Below are positions 33,821-46,856 of a stretch of 64,000 bases of DNA, in pieces. The first letter of the stretch is position 1, and every line of letters begins with the position of its first letter. This DNA comes from Diphasiastrum complanatum (taxonomy: Eukaryota; Streptophyta; Lycopodiopsida; Lycopodiales; Lycopodiaceae), in NCBI GenBank assembly GCA_029204225.1, contig CM055097.1, forward strand, positions 10,486,230-10,550,229, written 5' to 3'. A model generated the notes under the pieces. The model was not told the origin of the DNA. It saw only the letters and a program-made list of their open reading frames with translations, and ran no database searches. Position numbers and translations under genes: made by a program.

Positions 33821-34822
33821 ATGGATCCACAAAAAGATGAAGAGGGTGGTCGATCTGATGAAAAGTTGTCAGTGGCCAATTCCCCCAACAAGTCTGTGGA
33901 TCTGAAAAGTGCTCGTTTTCCTTTTTGTCTTGTGTGGACGCCACTTCCAGTTATTTCTTGGCTAGCACCATACATTGGCCACGTTGGCATATGCCGAGCA
34001 AATGGCGTGATTTTGGATTTTGCTGGATCTTATTTTATTAATGTGGACAATTTTGCTTTTGGAAATACTTACAGATATTTGCGGCTGGACACAGACTGGG
34101 TGTGTTTCCAAACTCTATCGTACTTAAATGATCTTCTTGCTAGTGTTCGACTGACTACTTATCATTCACTTAAGAAAATGATTTGGTGTTTGGTAGCTCA
34201 CACGTGAAGAATTTATATTATGTTTAGAATTTCAGTATTGGGTAGACAAATTTCTTAAAGTATACAAGTGAGGTTTGTTTTGAAAGTTGTGAGATGTGGT
34301 AACTGATGGCAAGGGCTGACTTAGCAACTGCGACAAGGTTGTATACAGTGCATGACTGACAATTGTGCTGCGTTTGCATTCATTGCTTTGATGTGACAGT
34401 GCTGTTTCCCGCCAAATTTATCTGGTCATACTTGCAAAAACGGTTTCGCCCATGCGCAATGTGGGACAGCGATGTCCTGGGACGATGGAATTCGTATGTC
34501 CATGCAGAGCTTTCAACATATGTCTTACAATCTCTTCACTTGTAATTGTCATTCCTTCGTTGCAAATTGCTTAAACAGGCTTGCATATAAAGGCTCTGTT
34601 GGATGGAATGTCCTCAAAGTGATAGGCCTTATCCACTTGAAGGGTCAATGGGTTAGTAGTTCCGCAGCCATTAAATCATTTGTTCCTTTTGGTGCAGTTA
34701 TGTTTATTGGTGTAATGATGGCTGGCTGGCCTTTTGTCATTGGCTGGGCAACCTTTTCTTTTCTTCTCTTTGCTTGGTTCATAGTGGGAACTTATATCTT
34801 TAAGGGCCTTATAGAGTGTTAA
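33821..34822 (+). CDS. RTE1: RTE1-like membrane protein (RTE1/TMEM222 family), two exons
   Basis: Two exons join in phase 0: 33821-34099 (93 codons) and 34400-34822 (140 codons plus stop), giving ~233 residues, near the usual ~230-250. The intron starts GTGTGT after a Trp codon and ends GTGACAG. I chose ATG 33821; an upstream in-frame GTG is not a plant start. Family motifs are RFPFCLVWTPLPVISW, GHVGICRANGVILDFAGSYF, VDNFAFG, SWDDGI, YNLFTCNCHSFVANCLNRL and GWNV. The C-terminus has two hydrophobic segments (FVPFGAVMFIGVMMAGW and FSFLLFAWFIVGTYIF). In Arabidopsis the family founder sits in Golgi/ER membranes and promotes function of the ethylene receptor ETR1. I infer a homologous role, but it could be the less-characterised RTH paralogue. 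No stop or frameshift is seen; it is the only intact host gene here. Confidence 0.9.
34100..34399 (+). other. Intron of the RTE1-like gene
   Basis: 300 bp, GT-AG, T-rich. The assignment is supported because removing it joins LRLDTDW directly to CCFPPNLSGHTC in one frame, as in plant family members. Confidence 0.85.
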
Positions 34823-37170
34823 CACCAATATAAACATGAAAGGCCAGTCTTAGATCTATGCATCACTCTAGTAGAGAGATGTATCAAAAGACAAGTGGAG
34901 AAATGCATCAAAGTTTTGAGAAGGCAATTTTTGTTAAACTTTAGCTTTAGTCCGTATTTAGATTGATGTCTTTTGGAGAGAGTTCAAGGTACTTGTGTTT
35001 TTATTTTCTGTACAGGTATCATGTAACCCCTGATTGGAAATTGTTTCTGTTGTTGTTTGGCCTGTTTTGCCCAATTAGATAAAGTATGGTATCTCAATCT
35101 AGCTGATTGACGTTTCTTGTTTGTCATCGTTCTTCAAGCCAAAGAGACCCTACTCCTGTAATTTTAGTTGGTAAATCTGGAAACATGACTTCCATCCTTT
35201 TCTCTTCAATGTCGTAGTTCATACAAGCGTTGATTTTACCCTTCTAAGTGGGTTACAAGGTGTCGAAGGTCCAACATGACTAGGGTTTAGAAATCCACTT
35301 GCAAATTTGTTACACATAAAAATAAGTGCAATGATTGTTGCATTTTATGGCTACTATTTATGGACTCTTCATACACGTCAGTAAGTCCAATAAAAGCATG
35401 GTTTGCTAGGAATTTTTTCAGGACTTTTCATGATTAACATTGGATCACAGGCCAAGAGAAAACATTTTCAAAAATTGAGTGGCAATCTGGTGTATTGATA
35501 ATAAGTTGCTTGCTTTTTCTGAGCAAAGTTTTTTAGTTGAGTTTTTCATGGATCATACTATATTTGATCATTCTGAATGATAAATTACATATGAAGTCTC
35601 TTGTAGAGGAGTTTCTATTGTGGATCAGATTTTTGTACAGTTGTTGACAATAGAATGTTGCCTAATATGTTTTGAAGTTAATTAGTTTTTATATTTCAAC
35701 AAGGCCAAGAGGTATATACTTAAGCTAACTCTGGAACCAATAGATGAGTGGGTGGATTGAGCTCTAAATAGTATTGGAAAATCTGCTACTAAGGTTTTCA
35801 AATGAACAAGAATTCATGAAGAGTTACTCTCATAAATTGGATTTTTATTGTCTTTATAATAAACGACAATGATCATTCTTTAAATGTACAATGTGCTTGC
35901 TATGTTTATTGTAGTTTTTCCAAGTGACTTATCAACAAGTAAATGCCTAATTAAGTGCTTTCTAACAAACTTGTTGATCTCTGGTGGTAATAAGATCTTT
36001 GATGGTTTTCCATTTTGTTGGTACGATGACCAAGGTAGTGATGTTTGCTAAGAGGGCTTTACTAAGAATTTTGTCTCGTGTAGTTATATGCAAGTACACA
36101 ATTTTACAGATTTTTGGAGTTTTGAGACGGTTTCTAAATATCTAAAGAGCACGTTTCATGCTTTTGATTAGAGGAACTTATGGTTTATGCCATGAGAGGG
36201 ATGTCGTAGATTTTTTGTGAACTCAGATTAATAGGCAATGACACTTTTTTGATAGTGTCTTTATGTGATCCCAATTTGGGTTTCATTGTGGTTGAGAAAA
36301 TGTCTAAAGGTTTGTATGGATAATGAATGCTAAGAATAGTGCTTTCACCTTCCATATTTAGTTTGCTTTTGATTTGAATAAATGGAGATGGTTTTGATGA
36401 GCTAGAAGATCTTTGTTCAACTAGGTGTCATTTGTGGTGAAGATTTTCCATTGTAATCTCACTTTATATTTTAATACTTCTCTAATTTGGGTCTCATTGT
36501 AGTCATTTGAGACAAATGAGTAGCTCCTTGGCGGTTTGGAAGATATTGAATTAAACGCAAATAGAGAGTTTGTGAGTCTACTTTCACTGCTAGTTACATG
36601 TGTTCCAGTCCTACTTTCAACTTTTAAGAAATGCTTTGAAGAAAATATGCATGGCAATCATGAGGTTCATCGAATTTAGTTATCCATGTTTTCTACTTAT
36701 TGGCTAAGATTTGAGGATTTGTAGAAGAGTTGGTGATTGTTTTCTTATTGACATCCTTTTAATTGAGTCACTTCAAATGATTGCAATTTTACAAGAATAG
36801 CATTTTCTCTCATTTGCATCTAGTCACGAAACTGTTACATGGTCCACATTTGGCATTGTCTCCTAGTAATTGCATCTTCAATTTCCACCTCTTGAATGGT
36901 GTTAATCCCTTTGAAAAATCAAGCATTTCAAGGGTATGATTCTACCATTAAAAAATAGCTACTTTTTGTATGAGAAAATCTCCTCCAATCTATAGCTTAT
37001 CAACCAATTGTGACTCTTGGGGTTTGTGTTTGTCTCTAACTTCCATCTCCCTTGGTTTCTCTCTTCTCTAACACAATTTCACTTTCCATTCCACTACTAA
37101 CAAGTTAAAGGTGAGGTTATGTTTGAAAACACAATCACTATAAGTCGTGACAGGCAAGCGTCTTTATAAA
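34823..37170. other. RTE1 3' flank, then 2 kb with no gene recognised
   Basis: The first ~280 bp are likely 3' UTR; AT-rich, with possible polyadenylation context near 35080-35090. The remainder is AT-rich with only short, unrecognised frames on both strands. Confidence 0.45.
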
Positions 37171-37193
37171 TAAATATATACATATACATATAC

Positions 37194-37232
<39 letters not shown>

Positions 37233-37303
37233 CACTAACGAAGTATGCCCGTCGATGACGGGCAGCCGATGGTGTGTGAGTGTTTGCGCGTGGGGGCGTG
37301 CGT

Positions 37304-37336
<33 letters not shown>
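37171..37336. repeat. (TACA)n, (TA)n and (GA)n microsatellites
   Basis: TACATA-type repeats at 37171-37207, (TA)n to about 37231 and (GA)n at 37307-37336. The GA tract forms the abrupt left edge of the copia fragment at 37338. Confidence 0.9.
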
Positions 37337-37337
<1 letters not shown>

Positions 37338-37338
<1 letters not shown>

Positions 37339-38860
37339 GTTGTCATATCTTGCATTCGATAGTACTGCAATCTGACCTCTTCGTTGAGAACTTTGCTTCT
37401 GACAAAGTGATACTTCAGTTCAATGTGCTTACTCCTAGAATGAAATCTAGGGTTGGTTGACAAGGCAATGGCACTTTGATTATCACAAAATAATAATGTC
37501 GGAGTAGATTGATTCAAACTGATGTCTGAAAGTAAGTTTCTCAACCAAACCGCTTCTTTTGTAACTTGTGAGGCTGCGATATACTCTGATTCAGTGGAAG
37601 ATAGAGCTATCGAAGATTGCTTGCGACTGTTCCAGAAAATTGGACCATTGTTGAGGAAGAATGTAAATCCAGAAGTGGATTTATGAGTGTCTACATCTCC
37701 TGCCTAACTTGCATCTGTATAACCACTGAGTAAATTGAGTTTGTGTTGACTGCTCCATAACAAATGCAAAAGTCCATAGTAGCTCGAAGATATCTCATGA
37801 CTCTAATAAGAGTCTTCCAATGTGTTACACCAGGGTTGGTCATATACTGACTGAGAGAGCTGACTGCAAAAGCTATGTCTGGCTTGGTACAGATCATTGC
37901 GTACATAAGAGATTCTATAATAGAATGGTAAGGATACTCACACATCTGCTCCTTCTCTTGAATTGTTTGAGGACATTGGTCGAGACCTGGTTCCATTGGT
38001 GAGACAGCTAACTTGCAATTAATCAAATTATATCTGACTAACATATTGTAGATGTACCTCTGTTGAGTAATGTAGATTAACTTTCGAATTCTGTCTCTGT
38101 GGATTTTAATACCAAGGCAGAAATGACTTCGCCCAGATCGGTTATGTCGAATTCAGAAGATAGCATTGTCTTGTCTTCTTTTATCAAATCGGTACTGTTG
38201 TTGAAAAGTGATGTATCATCCATGTACAAAGTGATAATGATAAAAGATTGTTGCACTATCTTGAAGTAAACATTTGAATCTGAAAAGCTAGGTGTGTAGT
38301 TGTGATCAATAAGGAAAGTATTGATCCTTTGAAAACATGCTCGAACAGATTGCTTCAACCCATAAAGTGCCTTATGGAGTTTACACACATGATTGTGTTT
38401 ACCCTCGATAATATAACCTTCGAGTTGCACCATGTAAATGTCCTCTTCAATAACTCCATTGAGATATGTTGTATGTACATCCATTTGATGTATTTCCAAA
38501 TCTGCTGCAGCAGTAAACGATAATAAAAGTCGAATATAAGAATGCTTGACTACTGGATTGAAGGTCTCAGTGTAATCGACATTGTATACTTGAGAAAATC
38601 CTCTGGCAACAAGTCGGGCTTTTCTTCTGTCGATGCTTCTGTCTGCTTTGTACTTGACTTTGAAAATCCATTTGTAATCAACTACGTTTCTGCTAGCAAG
38701 TAATTCGACAATCGTCCATGTCTGGTTCTTGATAAGAGATGAATACTCTTTATCCATAGCTTCTTTCCAGAGATCTGAATCTGGTTGACTGAGTGTCTCT
38801 TCGATAGTCGTCGGCTCATGAACAAATTTTTCATAGTTCTCAGAGGGTCAATACAATTTT
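37338..38860 (-). pseudogene. Copia RT-RNase H fragment, close relative of element F
   Basis: Minus-strand frames in order from 38860. DLWKEAMDKEYSSLIKNQTW, then RRKARLVARGFSQV, YTETFNPVVKHSYIRLLLS, HQMDVHTTYLNGVIEEDIYM, CKLHKALYGLKQSVRA and ITLYMDDTSLF (catalytic box YMDD, not YVDD). Then SEFDITDLGE, YPYHSIIESLMYAMICTKPD and, in RNase H, CDNQSAIALSTNP. It matches element F (51390-52615) closely but also keeps the RT N-terminus that F has lost. It ends at a GA tract on the left and in unrecognised sequence on the right. No LTR is attached, so it is a truncated copy. Confidence 0.85.
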
Positions 38861-41506
38861 TACCATAATCCATGTAAATTTTAACCCAGTGTAAGGTATC
38901 TAAGAGATCAATCATGCAGAGCACTTTATCCTCTGGCCCAGCGGCATTACAGGTAGCATGATCAGTTTCAATAATAAAACTATGCAATATCACAACTCTT
39001 TTCATACAACAGATGAAAGTTTGTATGAATCGATTAGGGGGAGGAAGGGGCTCCCCGTAACCAAGATCAAAAGCATCCTGAAACCAACTTGAGGACTAAA
39101 CCATGAAAAAAAAGCTTTGTTAGCCTATGAATCCACGTAAGGTAAAGGTTTGATACTATCCCGACCAAAGGATAGTCGGATTTACACCACAAGGATGCAT
39201 AGAGAGAGATTAACGACACATAGCTCCTCTTGCCAAAGCAAGACCAAACCTTTTGAAACCTTTATTCATAACCCAACAAGGTAAAACATAGCTAAAAGCA
39301 TATAGTACTTCAAAAAAAGCACCGTAAAGCGAAACAAATTTTAAGACGTCCAGCGGGTACCTGTCACCATCCCACCACACAAAATCACACAAGTTAGCAC
39401 AATGAGAAAGACAGGTGTCAACGTTGAACGTCAGTTGTTATCCATGTCCAAAATAAGTTCAACAACTTAACAGCTTAATATATTTGATGTAAAAATGTAG
39501 TCCAATGATTCCTATGTAGATGTAATTACTACCGATAGTTTTCCCATATTATTACCATTTCAGGGCATTTCGCCATTCTGATCAGTTTTATGATACTGGT
39601 CCGTATCAATTTATAGAATTAAAACATATGTATTTGAAAAAATAACTGTGCTAAATAGGTTGCAAATTGCAAACGAGGGATAGTATGGATCGGTACTCAA
39701 GTATGGGGCCAATTCAAGTCGTACCAATACCTGAAACCATAATAGGCACAATACCATTTTCGAAACCCTTGAGCATATCCATGCTTTCCAAGAGTACGCC
39801 AGCCACCACCATGTTTTATTAATTTTTTTGAACGGATCGTGTCTTTAAAAAAACAAATCAACAATACCTGTGTATGGTTGTTTTTTAGCCAAGTATTACC
39901 CTAACACTTGCAAAAGGATTGAGGCAAATCCATGCCATCATACCAATCCCTACTAGTGTAGCATTCCCCTTTACAAATCCATGTACATTAAGGGTGCCTA
40001 GTTCATATGTACTTGTGTTATCATTTATAGCATTTATATATGGGAAGAGTAACTTGCGAAGTCATCATAAGTGTAGCCATAGTTAACTAAGCATGCTTTC
40101 ATTGAAGAATGGAAGAACTGAATGATGTAGTTTGTTTAATCCTGCTTATCGATATAAAACTCACCACCATTCATATTCATGGTATAAACACTATCATCGC
40201 ATTGTAAACCAGTGAGCAAAGTAAAGTATTGTAGTACTAACCTGAATAGTTGTCGCATACGAATCCTATGAGGAAGTCATATTTGTTTATGAAAGACGTT
40301 TCTTTTGAAGAGTGCTAGTAAGCGTATTCGAGTCTAATCTATGCCATAGCAGTGATAGCATAAAAAGCAATGCCAATCAGTATATATTTATCTATGAAAC
40401 ACATTATTTGCATATGGTAAAGAGCATACAACTACCCACCACTTTTAGTCTCTTTATCGAAGCACATAACTATATGAGAGTGTGAACCGAATCTGAGAAT
40501 GTAATCGAGGTGTAATGCTGCAGTATAGAGGTCGTTGTGAAGCAAGAGACATATGGCTTCGTACATCAAAGGATGCACTTATCATAACCCATACATCAAA
40601 AGATGGTTGAAACAACTATCGGTAAACAGTAGGTTGCTATCTATCCGTGAAAAATCAACAGTCATGTCGAAGAGACAGATCCCTACATCTTTCAAACGTG
40701 TTATCATTGCTTCAAAAAGGTGTTATCATCGTTGTCTTTACAATGATGAAGGTGCAATTTTATTGCTCAAAAGTGAATCCATTCAAACAAGTATGCTACA
40801 AAAGATGTAGCCACTGTTTCAATGAGTTTATTTGTGATTTGTGTAGCTATAATACATAGCTATATGCATATTCCCAAATGTGAACACATTGGAATAGAAA
40901 TGTGCAGCCAGCGCTGGATCAGTATGCTCGTATCCTACTTCAACAATGCAACATATTGTGCATAGATGAATACATCACTTACTCACTGTTTTAAGAGCAG
41001 AAAATCGCGATTTACAGCTTATACTTCCTTACAAAAGGAGTGAAAAACATCAACATTTACTACTTGCTTCAAGTATATGGTGGATCGCAATCCAGTGCCC
41101 AGTTTTCCTCATGTTTTTGAATGAACTACTACTTTACACAAGCATTCCTTCATCATATTATCAAAATGGCAACCTTTACAAACTGAAAAGAGTAAGAGAG
41201 CTTACCATTCCGTATGATGGTGTAGAAGTGGGCGCTACCATGCATAAACAAGCTGAGGAGGTGTGAAGAAGGCATCGAAGGTGGCGCCCTGTTTTATAAC
41301 CTTTTGATAGCATAATAAAGTCCATGAATGGAGGGAAAGTCTATAGATGGAGGCGAAGTCCATTAATGCTTTTTTTTTTAAATTTTGAGCCCAACCAATT
41401 TTTTGGCGCCCAAATCATATGGCTTTATTAAAAAAGACTTACAAGAGCATTTATCAAAGCAAAAATTGAATGACGAGGCAAGATAAAGTATTATTGAGTA
41501 TCGTTC

Positions 41507-41507
<1 letters not shown>
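38861..41507. other. No gene recognised (2.6 kb)
   Basis: AT-rich. Frames are short (longest 107 codons at 38682-39005 minus, mostly shadowing the copia fragment). No conserved domain, LTR edge or RNA gene was recognised. Confidence 0.5.
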
Positions 41508-41598
<91 letters not shown>

Positions 41599-41770
41599 GT
41601 GTGCCATATGGCCCCAAGTAGGAGTGACATAAGGAAAGAAAGGGAAGAGAATGGTGAGCAAGCCTGTATTTTGAAGCCTTCCCAGTCTTTCGCATCCGGT
41701 TTTCTATTCATGGAAATGCATTTTTATTTTAACCTTTTTAGTGAAAAAGATAGAAAGAAGGGCACACAGG
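41508..41770. repeat. (GA)n tract with a flanking dispersed repeat
   Basis: The (GA)n run fills 41512-41596. The following ~120 bp (CCTGTATTTTGAAGCCTTCC, then ATGGAAATGCATTTTTATTT) is an inverted copy of 17570-17700, which is also next to CT-rich sequence. The pair behaves as one dispersed repeat with its own microsatellite. Confidence 0.75.
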
Positions 41771-41937
41771 TTTGTACTTGCAACAAGTACAGCTGTGTAC
41801 TTTTCTTTGATTCCCCCCCTTTCTTAAAAATTTGTTAAGCCAAAACTATGGCTTTTGTATGTTAAAAACTTGGAAAATAAAATTTGTAACATTACAAATT
41901 AGCTTAGCTTCAAACTTTGTAACCTTACCATCAATGG

Positions 41938-43654
41938 GCTTAGACCCACGACTGTTCAACTGCAAGATGAAGCTATCCCAGTCATTCACCCAGGAGAAAC
42001 ATTAACTCAAGCACCTGCAGTCCGAAGATCTACACGTCAACGACAACAACCTGATCGTTTCATCCCTCAGGCGTTCATCAGTCATGATGAACCTGCCACT
42101 GTTGCTGGAAGGCTGCAATGGATACTGAGTACAATTCCTTGATGAAGAACAAGACATAGAGTCTTGTTAATCCTCCTGCAAGTATAAAACATATCGACTC
42201 TAAATGGATCTTCAAGCTAAATCTTAAGCCAAATGGATCAATATCCAAATGAAAAGCTCGCTTAGTGGTGAAAGGATTTGAACAAATATATGGAATAGAT
42301 TACACTGACACCTTCAGTCCAGTGGTAAAACATCAATCTATTCGCACCTTGTTGGCTATAGTTGTTGTAGATGATCGAGACATTCACCAGATGGACGTCC
42401 AGACATCGTTCCTTCAAGGATATATACAAGAAGACATATTCATTTATCAACCAGAAGATTACATCCATCAAGGCCAAGAGCATTTGGTATGTAAATTGTA
42501 CAAGGCACTATATGGCCTCCAACAAGTTCCCCGGGCCTGGTATGAAAGAATTAACCACTTCTTGTTGCAGCATAATTTCACTTCTTGCTCCGCAGACTCA
42601 AATGTATATCTCAAGAATAAAGGGTCAAGCTATGTTATAATAACATTATATGTTGATGATTCATTAATGATCAGCAATTCAAATCAGTTTCTACATGAAA
42701 CCAAAACTTTGCTTTCATCAAAAATTTGAGATGACTGATTTAGGCCCAGTTCATTACATACTCGGTATGGAGATCAACAGAGATTGCGCAAGCAAAAGGA
42801 TCACTATAAGCCAAGAGTCCTATTTAATCAATGTACTATGCAGATATGGCATGATGGACTGCAAGCCCATAGACACACCTAGGGATTCAGGATCGAAGCT
42901 GTCCAAAGACATGTGTCCCATAACTCAAGCAGATCAGCAATAAATGTGCAAGTATCCTTATCAGTCTGTCATAGGATCTATAATGTATTCTATGGTCTGT
43001 ACACGACATGATCTAGCATGTGCGATAAGCACACTGTCTCAATGCATGTCCAATCCAGGCCTACAACATCGGAAGGCTCTACAAAGAATATTAAAGTACA
43101 TTCAAGCTACGAAGCACTATGCTTTGAGCTATAATGGTAATACAGAAGTACACTTTCGCTAATCACTTATTCAGATTCAGATTGGGTAGGAAATGTGGAT
43201 ACTAGAAAATCCACATTAGGTTATATTTGTTTCCTTGTAGGAGGACCCATTTTATGGAACAATAGAAAACAGAAATGCATTTCGTTGTCCTCCACAGAAT
43301 CCGAATACGTTGCAGTTACATCAGCAGTGAAGGAGATAGTCTGGCTCAGAAGGTTGCTACAAGATCTGCAATTTCCACAGATCGGTCCAACAATACTCCA
43401 GTGCGACAATCAAAGCTGCATAGCTCTATCTTTGAACCCACGTACTCATGCTAGAACTAAACACATAGAAATTTAGTTTCATTTTCTTAGAGAGAAAGTT
43501 CAGAATAAAGATGTTGTACTAAGTTATGGTCACACAGACAAAGTGTTGGCTGATATTTTAACAAAGCCATTGTCTAGAGATAAACAGTCTACCTTAGTAG
43601 ATATGATAAGTCTCAATTGCATTTCAGATTTGTAGCAGTAAGCTTAAGGGTGAG
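41938..43654 (+). pseudogene. Copia element E: linker, reverse transcriptase, RNase H
   Basis: The linker reads RRSTRQRQQPDRFIPQ near 42020-42065. The RT frame 42265-42729 has KGFEQIYGIDYTDTFSPVVK, HQMDVQTSFLQGYIQ, CKLYKALYGLQQVPRAWYER and LYVDDSLMIS (YVDD intact near 42650-42661). Frames 42695-42943 and 42944-43162 continue with EMTDLGPVHYILGMEI and YPYQSVIGSIMYSMVC. RNase H at 43165-43630 has SDSDWVGNVDTRKST, SLSSTESEY, CDNQSCIALSLNP and LADILTKPLS. Stops near 42250, 42728, 42943 and 43475 disable it. Everything upstream of the linker, including the 5' LTR, is missing. Confidence 0.85.
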
Positions 43655-44728
<1,074 letters not shown>

Positions 44729-44731
44729 TAG

Positions 44732-44857
44732 TGGTATCAGAGCTGATAATTCATCAGAGCCATCTCCAACATCATAAAATACTCCATTAGATTTGGCAGA
44801 ACCACTAATTTGACAAAACCACCAACTTTAGCTTTGCAACCTTCTCTGATACCATGT
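44732..44857. mobile_element. Two primer-binding sites facing each other
   Basis: TGGTATCAGAGC at 44732 points right. CTCTGATACCA at about 44846-44856 is the same site on the minus strand and is followed by TGTGAAAAAAATT, a candidate minus-strand LTR edge. The ~100 bp between has no coding sequence. This is a head-to-head junction of two copia 5' ends with almost all internal sequence removed. Confidence 0.6.
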
Positions 44858-45282
44858 GAAAAAAATTAGATCCAAAATATCATTAATAGATCATTAAATC
44901 TTGAGCTAAATTTGGGTGCAGATTCACCAACAAGATAGAAAACATGCATCTAACATGCTAGAACATGGAAATACATGCATAACTTATCAAAATCACTAAG
45001 ATGAAGAAACTTAAGGTTTCTAAGTGTCATACTAAGTTTCGCATTCTTCGCACTTTTCCGAAAAACTGACACATGGCCAAAATATGACTTAGAGCATATT
45101 TCCACGGAACCTTCGATCTTTTCGCATTTTTGGAAATATGCGACACATAGCGAAAATGACTTAGAACGTATTTTTCACAGACCTTCAGCCTTTTCGCATT
45201 TTTGAAATTTTGCGACAGCTCGTTCTTCGCATTTTTCGTAAAATGGAACTAGGGCGTGAACACAGTACAAGCAGTTGAATAC
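44858..45282. mobile_element. Partial copia LTR-like sequence, interrupted at 45282 by element F
   Basis: It starts at the minus-strand primer-binding-site edge. It contains several TTCGCATTTTT / GCGAAAA phrases like those in the LTRs of D, E and F. Whether it continues at 56070 after element F, or belongs to a different LTR from that of element H, could not be settled. Confidence 0.45.
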
Positions 45283-45945
45283 TGTCGAAAAACAGGATAG
45301 ATAAAGTAGCGACAGAAACTTCCTACTTCCAGTGCATGACTACGTTTATCAAAATTGAACAAACAGTGGTGATGGAAATCACGTTCAATCTTTAGCAACT
45401 ACTTTGAAATCGCTAGATACTAAGTGATTACGTAGCCAAACATGAAGTATTGAATTCTCAAACAATTTCTTATCAATTACAAAAGCAATAATGCATGCAT
45501 TTTGACATATACTGAATGCAATAACAAGATAGTATTGATTCAGAAAAGAAAAATAGATGCTAATGAGCGCAAGACAATAGCGGATAAAAGTCGCGCACTC
45601 TAAGATGTCTCTGAGTAACAAAGAATAAGTCTGATAATAAGTAGCTATGTTGATAAGCAATAGCGCAATAGCAACTCTAAAACAAATCTCTTAAAAGATT
45701 GAGCTAAAATACTCAAGAGAGTTCAAGCTTGAAAGCTTGATAGAGAGTTAACTACAATACTTGCTAACTGATCTCTTCAATCATTTTTGTTGTAATGATG
45801 TATGAACATGAACAACTATTTATATTAAGAAATTAGGTCATCAATTGCGATTGCCAGTTGGCTGATCTTTGTTGGCATCCATCTGGTTTCCTGTCATTGA
45901 TTGCTGATAAGCGGTGAAATTTGACCGTAAACATTATGTCTGCGT
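45283..45945 (-). mobile_element. Copia element F 3' LTR, outer part
   Basis: On the + strand it begins TGTCGAAAAACAGGATAG, matching the start of the F 5' LTR at 54869. It follows that copy to GTCTGC at 45943, where element G interrupts it. The remainder of this LTR resumes at 50734. A minus-strand TATA-like TTAATATAAATAG lies near 45823-45835. Confidence 0.85.
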
Positions 45946-46787
45946 TGTCAGAAATGGTGAACTCCTACAACTTTGTGGCAGCACGAACAAGACACGAAGG
46001 TCGAACACTTCATGACAGTCAACATGACTTTGACTCAAAGCACAAACAAGAACAATTCTTGACAGTCAACGTGTCTTTGACTCGAAGCACGAACGATTCA
46101 CGAATCAATCACGAATCGCAAACACCCCTCCAGGACCGCAAAGCCGAAAAAGAGACGCGAAATGAAAACTATGAAAAGAACGAAAGCAAACAGGAGATTA
46201 CGAAACAGACAAAGGAAAATCTTTCGCGCTACCAGCTGGCAACTCAACGGGCTTCACGCCCAGCTGAAACGAGTAGCAACGACACAGACTAACTAACTAG
46301 TTGACTAGCGTTAACTAGTGGTGTGATTCTATGTTTAGCCATCTTGTAAACTCCACATAGTGGAGGTATAAATGATCCTCTATGGATCAAAAGTAAGGAG
46401 TGAATACAAGTAGTGAATACAGAGATCTATAAGAGACAGAGAGAGATGTAGCGAATAGAATAAGAAAGAAAAGACACCATAGCTGTGCACTGTCAACGAG
46501 CTGAACACAATGAAAGAGTAGAATGTCATTCCGCCAACGAGCGAGACACTGACGAATTCGCTCTAAACTAAAACTGATAATTCAGTCACTCTATTTTTGT
46601 GCATCTCGTCTTGTGTTGTGGATCATGATTGCTAGAATAGAATATGTTTTGTGATGCGTAGTCGAGTGTCCGGGATCCTGTAAGGGCTTCCGCACAAAAG
46701 AAAATTAAAAGACAGAAAATTGATCGCGATAATGAAGACGAAGTGAAGGCGAACACGAATCAGTCCCACGCACGCGCTCCCGCGACA
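45946..46787 (+). mobile_element. Copia element G 5' LTR
   Basis: It begins TGTCAGAAATGG and ends CGCGACA next to a primer-binding site. It is ~842 bp and pairs with 49885-50733. The 5 bp before it (TGCGT) and after the 3' LTR (TGCAT) are a probable target duplication with one change; element F has GCATAAATG at this point. Confidence 0.9.
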
Positions 46788-46800
46788 TGGTATCAAAGCA
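46788..46800 (+). promoter_or_regulatory. Primer-binding site of element G
   Basis: TGGTATCAAAGCA directly after the LTR; Met-tRNA type. Confidence 0.8.
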
Positions 46801-46856
46801 AACAGGTTGTCACTATTGATATCCCAACAATGATTCTTCCAGACAACATAATATGG

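Noticed and set aside
34363-34545. Alternative frame ending YVHAELSTYVLQSLHL as an RTE1 exon
   Set aside because: The frame that reads CCFPPNLSGHTC into SWDDGI matches the family and joins exon 1 in phase 0; this one does not.
40553-40859. Short frames as possible small genes
   Set aside because: No conserved motif, no start context and no neighbouring exon; chance frames in AT-rich DNA.
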